NCBI GenBank assembly: GCA_029012165.1
Contig: JAQXLO010000089.1
Span: 1-16,379, forward strand
Reading direction: 5' to 3'
DNA: 16,379 nt
Source: Oscillospiraceae bacterium
Lineage (GTDB): Bacteria; Bacillota; Clostridia; Oscillospirales; Acutalibacteraceae
Every line of letters starts with the position of its first letter. Position 1 is the first letter of the stretch. Under the pieces are notes generated by a model. The model was not told the origin of the DNA, did not search any database, and saw nothing but the letters and a program-made list of their open reading frames with translations. Position numbers and translations under genes: made by a program. This document shows, piece by piece, positions 1-6,221 of this stretch.

Positions 1-111
1 CTCCACCAGCTTGGGCTGGGTATCAATAATGGTGACGTCGTGGTTTTCGTTGGAAATCTGCTCGGTCAAAGTGGTGCCCAGTTTGCCGAGACCGACGATC
101 AGGATACGCAT
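1..111 (-). CDS. trkA: TrkA-type potassium uptake regulatory protein, N-terminal 37 residues (cut by window edge)
   Basis: This is the start of a gene that continues past the left edge of the window. The 37 visible residues run MRILIVGLGKLG then ..NENHDVTIID. They show the first beta strand, the GLGKLG form of the GxGxxG dinucleotide loop at residues 7-12, and the acidic residue D30 at the end of the second strand that normally contacts the adenosine ribose. This arrangement, and the 'ENHDVTIID' wording, are characteristic of the RCK/TrkA-N domain that binds NAD(H) and gates Trk/Ktr potassium transporters at the inner face of the membrane. A GAGGAG ribosome binding site precedes the ATG. It starts 29 bases after the BY-kinase stop, so it probably shares the glycan-operon transcript. 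KtrA or another RCK protein is possible because the rest is not visible. Confidence 0.8.
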   Translation of the reverse strand, partial: MRILIVGLGKLGTTLTEQISNENHDVTIIDTQPKLVE

Positions 112-140
112 AAGCGATTCTCCTCAAAAACAGAATGAAA

Positions 141-1664
141 TCAGGATTCGGAATTGTCCTTCTTGGAATCGGCCGGGTCATAGCCGTAACCGTAGCCGTA
201 CCCATAGCCGTATCCGTAGCTGCGGCGGCCGTAGCTGCCGTAGTTTTTGCCGCTGTAGCGGTAGTGTCCGGCGGCACGGTTGGTGCCCACGGTGACATTG
301 TTGTACACACAGCCGACCAGCTCCGCCTTGCCGGCAGACAGGTCGTCGATGGTGTTCTGGATGCGCTCGACGGAGGAGAAGTCCTCACGGATGACCAGCA
401 GCTGGGCGTCGGCGTAGTTGGTCAGGATGGACGCATCGGTAACCACACCGGCGGGCGCCGTGTCGATGATGACAAAGTCAAACTCATTGCGCATGGCACG
501 CAGTGCCTTTTCCATCTGCGGCGTGGACAGCAGTTCCGCCGGGTCGGAAACGGCCGCAGAGCCGCCCAGCAGAAAGATCTTGTGCTTTTCCACGTAGCGG
601 ATGGCACGCTCAAAGGAGCTGGTGCCGTTGAGCACATCGGAAAGCCCGTGGCCACGGCTTTCCTTGCCGTTCAGGGACAGCAGCTTGCAGACGGCGGGCT
701 TGCGCAGGTCGGCGTCGATGAGCAGGACGGAATGCCCGTTCTGCGCCAGAGCAATGGACAAGTTGACCGCCACGGTGGTCTTGCCCTCATTTTCTCCGGC
801 AGAGGAGATCAGGAATACCTTGTGACCCTTTTTGGCGGCGATATTTTCCACCTTGGTGCGGATCGCCTTGTACGTCTCCACAAAGGAGAAGCCGACCGTG
901 CCCTCGTCCATCAGCAGTGCCTTGTTGGAGGCGTTCTTGCCGCCGCGGGGCTGGGTTTTGAACACGAGACCGATGATGCGCAGATCCAGTCTTGTGTGGA
1001 TGTCCTCGGCGTTCTGGATGGTATTCTTCATCATGTTCAGGATCATGATGAAGATCAGCGCCAGCACAGCGCCGGCAAAGGCACCTACCAGGCAGTACAT
1101 CAGCGCAGAGATGTTGGTGTTCGCCGCCGTTGCGGCAACGGGGCTTTCGCAGATGGTGATGCTGGAGTTCGGGTAGCCGGAGCTTTCCACGATGTCGGTG
1201 AAGTTGTGCATGACCGCCAGAGCAAAATCGTAGGACTTGGCGGCGCTCTCCGTGGTGACGGTCATGATGATGATGTTGGTGCCCGTCACCGTGTTCAGGG
1301 AAATTGCACGGGAGACCTCCTCTGCAGTGGTGTCGAAGGAGCAGGTCTGCGCCACCTTTTCGCACATGGTGCGGCTGGACAGGATATACTTGAACGTATT
1401 GGCCAGCGTGATGGAGGCATTCAGGTCACTGCTGGAATAGGCAGGATCCTCATCGTCCATGGACTGACGGTTGGAGACAACAAAGGAGATCTGGGAGGAG
1501 TAGGTCACGGTTCTGGTCAGCTCCGCCGCCGAAAAACCGAGCGCTCCGCACACCAGCGCCGTCAGGGCGATGACCCACCATTTGGAGAGCACCATCTTGA
1601 CAAGGTAGGCGACGTTGATCTCCGCACCCTTGCGGTCAATTTTCGTGTTTGTGTTGCTGCTCAT
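141..1664 (-). CDS. Fused polysaccharide chain-length regulator and bacterial tyrosine kinase (Wzz/BY-kinase) with Tyr-Gly tail
   Basis: A 507-residue protein expected to control length and export of a surface polysaccharide and to autophosphorylate on tyrosine. The N-terminal part is a Wzz-type co-polymerase: membrane segments at about 29-47 and 186-209 flank an extracytoplasmic domain. The C-terminal part is a BY-kinase with Walker A (SAGENEGKTT, about 288-297), Walker A' (LLIDADLRKP, about 314-323) and Walker B (FVIIDTAP, about 397-404). An ETYKAIRTK stretch near 263 sits where the oligomerisation motif is expected. The tail at about 467-495 carries 11 tyrosines, seven of them alternating with glycine. 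Firmicute systems such as CpsC/CpsD and CapA/CapB usually split these parts into two proteins, while the fusion resembles proteobacterial Wzc. The start at 1664 is chosen because an AAAGGA-like site lies just upstream. The 29 upstream in-frame residues overlap the preceding glycosyltransferase. The start overlaps that gene by 29 bases. Confidence 0.92.
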   Translation of the reverse strand: MSSNTNTKIDRKGAEINVAYLVKMVLSKWWVIALTALVCGALGFSAAELTRTVTYSSQISFVVSNRQSMDDEDPAYSSSDLNASITLANTFKYILSSRTMCEKVAQTCSFDTTAEEVSRAISLNTVTGTNIIIMTVTTESAAKSYDFALAVMHNFTDIVESSGYPNSSITICESPVAATAANTNISALMYCLVGAFAGAVLALIFIMILNMMKNTIQNAEDIHTRLDLRIIGLVFKTQPRGGKNASNKALLMDEGTVGFSFVETYKAIRTKVENIAAKKGHKVFLISSAGENEGKTTVAVNLSIALAQNGHSVLLIDADLRKPAVCKLLSLNGKESRGHGLSDVLNGTSSFERAIRYVEKHKIFLLGGSAAVSDPAELLSTPQMEKALRAMRNEFDFVIIDTAPAGVVTDASILTNYADAQLLVIREDFSSVERIQNTIDDLSAGKAELVGCVYNNVTVGTNRAAGHYRYSGKNYGSYGRRSYGYGYGYGYGYGYDPADSKKDNSES

Positions 1665-2724
1665 GGGATTCTTCCTTTCTTCCGGGGATTGAGGGAAACT
1701 GCGCAAGGACGCATTCCGTCCATGTTTGCAGTGCGAATTTTTCACGCACAAAGCGTGTGTTTATGCCACGGGGTACGCCTTGCGCACGGCATACCGCCTG
1801 AAACAGCGCTTTTTGGTCATCCGGCACAAAGAACTCCGCCTGCGGCAGACGCAATTCTTTGTGTGGCTCGATACTGCTCAGCACCAGCGGCAGTCCGCAG
1901 TATGCCGCCTCCAGTACGGCGTAGGGCATTCCCTCGGTGCGGCTGGCAGAGAGGAAAATATCTGCACTCTGAAAGTAGGTGCCCACGTCCGATCTTGGCT
2001 CCAGCAGCTGTACCCACTCGGGGATGCCGCCGAAGTTTTGACGCAGGAATTCCACCGCCCGATCCTTGTGGTTCGCCACGCAGATGCGCAGGGTGTAGCG
2101 GTGCGTGGGGTCGAAAAAGTCCAGTGCGTGCAGTGCGGTGTCGATGCCCTTGATCTGAAAATCGTAGCCGAACATCAAAATGCAGGGAGACGGCTTCGGA
2201 AAAGGCTCCGCCGTATGCAGTCGGTCGAAGTCGATACCGTTGGGAACAGTGACGCAGTTTGGGAAGCCGAGGGCGGCATACGCCTTTCGGACGGCATCGC
2301 TGACGCAGAGAATTTTATCGGCATGCAGAAGCCGGCGGCGCAGGTTTGTTTTGAACCCTGCGGTGTACTTCGGCAGACTATGGGCGTGGAAGATGTGGGG
2401 GATATGACGAAACAACGTCGCCAGCCGAAGGGGCAGATAGGCGCAGCTGTCGATGAAGTGGGAGTGGACAAGCCGCACACCGTGTCGCCGAATGCACCGG
2501 CGCAGAAGCTTCGCAGCGGCGAAAGTGCCCCCGGGCAGAAAGTAGACGGGATAGCCGTCTGTCTGCAAAGCGTGTGCCCAGTCTCTGTCCCGGGCACGGG
2601 GCGGCAGAACGAAAACGGTCTGCATACCCTTTTGCCGCAGAGCCTCGGCGAGATTGCGTATGCTTGCCATGAAATTGCCGCCGTAGGGCGGGGCGTAGTT
2701 GAGAAGCTGCAGGACGCTGTTCAT
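1636..2724 (-). CDS. Glycosyltransferase family 4 (GT-B fold)
   Basis: A 362-residue retaining GT-B glycosyltransferase that should add one sugar to a lipid-linked repeat unit at the cytoplasmic face of the membrane. The N-terminal acceptor-side loop reads PPYGGN (about 12-17). A PNGIDFDRL segment at 161-169 is the usual GT4 hinge signature. The C-terminal donor site has the EX7E motif, EGMPYAVLE at 264-272, followed by the typical AAYCGLPLVLS helix and strand. No signal peptide or membrane span is seen. The start codon overlaps the stop of the polymerase gene by four bases (ATGA), and the gene's end runs 29 bases into the BY-kinase gene, so translation is probably coupled. The sugar donor and the linkage cannot be read from the sequence. 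Confidence 0.9.
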   Translation of the reverse strand: MNSVLQLLNYAPPYGGNFMASIRNLAEALRQKGMQTVFVLPPRARDRDWAHALQTDGYPVYFLPGGTFAAAKLLRRCIRRHGVRLVHSHFIDSCAYLPLRLATLFRHIPHIFHAHSLPKYTAGFKTNLRRRLLHADKILCVSDAVRKAYAALGFPNCVTVPNGIDFDRLHTAEPFPKPSPCILMFGYDFQIKGIDTALHALDFFDPTHRYTLRICVANHKDRAVEFLRQNFGGIPEWVQLLEPRSDVGTYFQSADIFLSASRTEGMPYAVLEAAYCGLPLVLSSIEPHKELRLPQAEFFVPDDQKALFQAVCRAQGVPRGINTRFVREKFALQTWTECVLAQFPSIPGRKEESHEQQHKHEN

Positions 2725-3980
2725 TCTTCCTCTTCCTCCGTCGGCACTTTGGTGTCGTTGAGGCTGACGGCGCAGAATGCGGCGGCCAAAACGAGATGCA
2801 CCTGCATTTTGTAGTAATTGACCATACCGTACTCAAAGATGATGAACAGCAGCAGCACTGTCATAAACAGCAGGGCGCTCTTGTGTCCGTTGATCATCTG
2901 CCGTGTGAGTTTTACAAACAAATAGGCGTAAAACCAGTAGTAGGTGATAAAACCGATGATGCCCAGATCGGCGGCGATCTCCCAGTAGTTGTTGTGGGCG
3001 TAGGAGAAGGTCTTGCCGTACTCCAAAATGCGGTAGGAGAAGTTGTTCAGCCCGATGCCGAAGAAGGGGCGCTCCTTGAAAAAGGATTTCGCCATATCGA
3101 TGTAGAACCGGCGCAGGGTCAGGCTGTAGTCGATGGTGGCGCCGCTGGTGCGGTCGGAGAACAGGTACTCGATCATGTGATCCAGTCGCACACCGACGGT
3201 TTGGTAGAGGAAGGGGATATTATAGATCAGTACGATGGTGAGGACGCCGGTGAGGATGGCACACAGCACCCGCAGGATATAGTTGCGTGCACGGTAGTTA
3301 AAGGTGACCATCAGCAGCACGCCCAGTACGCTCATGAACAGTGCCTTGCGGGAGCTGGTGAGGATGACGGTAAAGAAAAAGGGTACGCACACAAAATAGA
3401 ATGCCTTGCGGTGCCGGACATACGCTTCATAGAAAGAGAACAGCACGGCAATGGTCAGTGCACAGCCCACGTCGTTGGAGTTGTAGGAGGTGACGGCGCC
3501 CAAAAAGCCGGAGAACCACTGCTGTGCCGGCGTTTTGACAAACAGATACACCATCAAAAAGGCGCTGGCGGCCAGCACGGTGCGGATATATTGCTGCATC
3601 CGGGACTCCCTGTCCAGATACAGGATCAGGCAGTAGGTCACGGCAAGGATCTGGATAATTTTGGACAGCGGCACAAAGGAGGTGGCAAAGGAATCTGCCC
3701 AGATGCTGGATGCGAACGCCAGCAGAACGAACAGCCCATACCAGAATGTATGCAGAGAAATGAATATTTTGCCTGTGCGCAGGCGTTCCGCCAAGGAGAT
3801 GGACAACGAGATGCCGATAAAAAGGAAAAAGACAAAGTAGTAAAAATAGTTTGCGCCCACCGTGGTACTGCCGAAGCAGATGACGGACAGCATAAGCATA
3901 AAAAAGCTGACACCCCAGAGCAGATCCGGAATGCCGCTTGCAAAATTCAGGCGCAGAATGCCGTCCTTCAAAGAGACCAT
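2721..3980 (-). CDS. Wzy-type polysaccharide polymerase / O-antigen ligase family membrane protein
   Basis: A 419-residue polytopic membrane protein with roughly ten to twelve hydrophobic spans. A large loop in the C-terminal half carries the Wzy_C/O-antigen-ligase signature: GIGLNNF at 308-314, AHNNYWE at 338-344 and LGIIGF soon after. Members of this superfamily join lipid-linked repeat units into a chain (Wzy) or transfer glycans to another acceptor (WaaL-like) on the outer face of the membrane. Its place between two glycosyltransferases and next to a Wzz/BY-kinase favours the Wzy polymerase role. The protein ends in a run of five glutamates. Its ATG overlaps the upstream gene's TGA by one base (TGATG), and its own stop overlaps the next start by four. 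The polymerase-versus-ligase choice rests on context only. Confidence 0.87.
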   Translation of the reverse strand: MVSLKDGILRLNFASGIPDLLWGVSFFMLMLSVICFGSTTVGANYFYYFVFFLFIGISLSISLAERLRTGKIFISLHTFWYGLFVLLAFASSIWADSFATSFVPLSKIIQILAVTYCLILYLDRESRMQQYIRTVLAASAFLMVYLFVKTPAQQWFSGFLGAVTSYNSNDVGCALTIAVLFSFYEAYVRHRKAFYFVCVPFFFTVILTSSRKALFMSVLGVLLMVTFNYRARNYILRVLCAILTGVLTIVLIYNIPFLYQTVGVRLDHMIEYLFSDRTSGATIDYSLTLRRFYIDMAKSFFKERPFFGIGLNNFSYRILEYGKTFSYAHNNYWEIAADLGIIGFITYYWFYAYLFVKLTRQMINGHKSALLFMTVLLLFIIFEYGMVNYYKMQVHLVLAAAFCAVSLNDTKVPTEEEEE

Positions 3981-5221
3981 CAGTCGTTCGTCCGTCCTTC
4001 ATCCGCACGGCAAAGCAGATCGGCAAAGCGGGAAAAGTTTTGCGCAGCGGAAAAATTTTCTTGATACTTTTGGAATGCGTTTCGGCGCAGCTCCCTGCCG
4101 CAGGTATGCGCCTTGCGCAGGGTTTGCGCCAGCAGTTCGTCGGTGAAATCGGCAGGCAGCAAAAAACCGTTTTGTCCGTCGTCGATCAGCTCTCGGCATC
4201 CGCCCACGTCGGTGACAATGGCGGGAACGCCGTAGGACAGCGCCTCCATGACGGAGACCGGCAAGCCCTCTCTTTTGCTGATGTTGACGAAAACATCGAC
4301 GGGATTTTTGCGGTAGTAGTCCAGCACTTGCTCGTGGGACAGGGCGCCCAAAAAGCGCACGTTGTGCAGTTCCGCACATTTTTTGCGCAGTGCCGGCAGA
4401 GAAGCACCGTCGCCGATATGCGTCCACTCGATTGCCGTATCGGGGAGCAGAGCGAGCGCATCCGCCAAACGGTCCAGCCGTTTAAGAGGCACGGTGCGTG
4501 CACAGGTGAGGATGCGGAATACGCCGTCCACGGAGCCTTCCGTCAGCGTTCCCTCGGGCGTGCCGAGACAGGCACAGTGTATTGTATCCGAAAAATCGGG
4601 ATTTTGTTTTGTCAGAAACCGTTTGCCGTCCTCGGAACAGGCATAGACGCCGTCCACCGCCTGCAAAAGCATGGTGCGGCAGGGCAGGTAGTCGAGGGCG
4701 TTGGCGTACGGATATAGATCATAGCCGTGCGCCCGGGATATGAATTTGGTCGCAGGAAGCGCCTTGCGCAGTTCGGCGCCCACAGCGGCTGCCACAAAAA
4801 ACCAGTAGCTGTACAGGACAACTTCCCCATAGGCGGAAAAGTCAAAGTCCCGGACGGTGTCGAGGATCTCCCTCGTGTGCCGGCGGGTACGGGCGAGAAA
4901 ATAGCCGAGAAACGCCCGCTTGGGGAGAGAATGCTTCACCTCGGCTAAATCCCGCTCGGGAAGCTTCGGCAGGCGAAACACGGCGGAAAGCCCGTGCAGA
5001 CAGTCAAGCAGGCGTGCTTTTTTAGGGGGGAGCACCGCACTGTTGCAGAGTGTGACGTTTTCCGGCAAAGGTACCGATACCTTGGCACCGGGAGCAATGC
5101 CGATGGGCAGCAGCAAAATGCGGTCGAACCGTGCGGCAAGATAGGGCATCTCCGTTTCCAGATACGGCTCGCCCGGGTTGTAGGGATAAGCGGTCGTGAG
5201 CAGAACCAGACAGCGTTTCAC
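3980..5221 (-). CDS. Glycosyltransferase family 4 (GT-B fold), GTG start
   Basis: A 413-residue GT-B glycosyltransferase, likely acting in the cytoplasm on the same repeat unit as its neighbours. The N-terminal part opens with a strand and a loop rich in Pro and Gly (TTAYPYNPGEPY). A SRAHGYDLY motif at about 162-170 is common in exopolysaccharide GT4 enzymes. The donor-binding EX7E motif is REGLPVSVME, with E328 and E336, followed by ALSYGVPAIVTDVGG. The gene starts with GTG directly after the TAA of the upstream GT2 gene, with no spacer. An AAAGGA site inside the end of that gene serves as ribosome binding site. This packing suggests translational coupling. It is only distantly similar to the other GT4 in this operon, so it probably makes a different linkage. 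Sugar specificity is unknown. Confidence 0.9.
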   Translation of the reverse strand: MKRCLVLLTTAYPYNPGEPYLETEMPYLAARFDRILLLPIGIAPGAKVSVPLPENVTLCNSAVLPPKKARLLDCLHGLSAVFRLPKLPERDLAEVKHSLPKRAFLGYFLARTRRHTREILDTVRDFDFSAYGEVVLYSYWFFVAAAVGAELRKALPATKFISRAHGYDLYPYANALDYLPCRTMLLQAVDGVYACSEDGKRFLTKQNPDFSDTIHCACLGTPEGTLTEGSVDGVFRILTCARTVPLKRLDRLADALALLPDTAIEWTHIGDGASLPALRKKCAELHNVRFLGALSHEQVLDYYRKNPVDVFVNISKREGLPVSVMEALSYGVPAIVTDVGGCRELIDDGQNGFLLPADFTDELLAQTLRKAHTCGRELRRNAFQKYQENFSAAQNFSRFADLLCRADEGRTND

Positions 5222-6202
5222 TTATCGGACAGTCCTTTCACTGCACGGGGGAAGCACAGGGATGTCTGCGGCTTCGGGCGGTGCGGGAGATTTTGCGGCG
5301 CCGGCACGCACACGGTTGGAGAGCATGGTGTGTGCTTCCTGCAAAAAATAGGTGGGGGAAACCAGAACGGCTTTGACCCCGTATTTCAAAAACGCAAGGG
5401 GCATATGGCTGCGCCGTGCCGTGACGGAGAGTACAGCCCAGTGGCGGAAATCCACATATTTCCGCTCGGACGGCGTCAGCAGGTTAGATCTGGTCAGCTT
5501 GAGCTTGTATAAACGGTTTTCACCGTTGATCTTGTTCGGACCGACGGAGATGCGCTCGCCGTCATGCAGATACTGCACGATGTAGGACACGGGCAGATAG
5601 CCGATTCGTGTGCCGAACTCGATCATGCGCCACATGAGCATGAAGTCCTGCCCCATGGGCACGTCCGCAAAGCCGCCTGCGGCCAACAGCGAGGAACGGC
5701 GCACCATAAAGGTGGAGGTGGGGCCGAGGGAGTGCAGGATATGCTGGCGCATCAGCTCGTCGTTGGAGCAGTCCTTGACGTAGCTGTGGCGGCGGTACTC
5801 GACCAAACGACCGCTGCCGTCGTGGAGGTAGACGTCCGTGAAAGACATCTCCAGATCGTTATCCACGGTAAAGCGCAGCTGCGTTTCCACTTTTTCGGGC
5901 AGGTAGATATCGTCGTCGTCCAAAAAGGTGATGTAGGTACCCTTTGCTTCCTCGATGCCGTGGTTGCGGGCAGGACCGCCGCCCATGGGATGATCGTTGA
6001 GTACATAGGTCACTCTCGGGTCATTGCGATACGGCAGCATCACTTCCATGGTCTGTGCCCGTGCCGGGGAATCGGGGGCGTTGTCGTCCACAACGACGGC
6101 TTCGACGTTATGGTAGGTTTGCGCCAGTACGGAATCCACCGCCCGTGCCAGAAAATGCGGACGCTTGCAGGTGGGTATGATGACGCTGACTTTATCTATC
6201 AA
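5222..6202 (-). CDS. Glycosyltransferase family 2 (GT-A fold), TTG start
   Basis: A 326-residue inverting GT-A glycosyltransferase. The first strand and loop VSVIIPTCKRP (5-15) and the VVVDD strand at about 36-40 form the nucleotide-sugar site. The metal-binding DXD region is FLDDDD at 93-98, and GQDF (184-187) fits the position of the catalytic-base region of the family. Residues beyond about 230 form an extra C-terminal region with a Pro/Ala-rich end. The start codon is TTG: an AAAGGAG site lies eight bases upstream, and the nearby ATG at 6209 is out of frame. The gene begins 19 bases after yfhO and abuts the following GT4. It is the first soluble transferase in the operon, so it could act early in repeat-unit assembly, although no priming enzyme is visible here. 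Confidence 0.9.
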   Translation of the reverse strand: MIDKVSVIIPTCKRPHFLARAVDSVLAQTYHNVEAVVVDDNAPDSPARAQTMEVMLPYRNDPRVTYVLNDHPMGGGPARNHGIEEAKGTYITFLDDDDIYLPEKVETQLRFTVDNDLEMSFTDVYLHDGSGRLVEYRRHSYVKDCSNDELMRQHILHSLGPTSTFMVRRSSLLAAGGFADVPMGQDFMLMWRMIEFGTRIGYLPVSYIVQYLHDGERISVGPNKINGENRLYKLKLTRSNLLTPSERKYVDFRHWAVLSVTARRSHMPLAFLKYGVKAVLVSPTYFLQEAHTMLSNRVRAGAAKSPAPPEAADIPVLPPCSERTVR

Positions 6203-6210
6203 GATGCATT

Positions 6211-6217
6211 CTCCTTT
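6211..6217 (-). promoter_or_regulatory. Ribosome binding site that fixes the TTG start of the GT2 gene
   Basis: AAAGGAG on the minus strand, eight bases upstream of the TTG at 6202. No in-frame ATG lies nearby, so this site supports a genuine TTG initiation. Confidence 0.75.
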
Positions 6218-6221
6218 GAAA

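Noticed and set aside
171..232. Repeated CCGTAG-like hexamers considered as a microsatellite or CRISPR-like repeat
   Set aside because: They encode the Tyr-Gly tail of the kinase, the units are only six bases with varied third positions, and there are no spacers.
135..2153. A 672-residue plus-strand open frame opposite the BY-kinase and GT4 genes
   Set aside because: It has low-complexity Val/Gly/Ala/His/Asp composition with no recognisable domain. It is the mirror of well-supported minus-strand genes and reflects GC-rich codon use.
2796..4064. A 422-residue plus-strand open frame opposite the Wzy-like polymerase
   Set aside because: It is rich in Gln, Asp and His with no domain, lies antisense to a clear membrane protein, and has no ribosome binding site or operon context.
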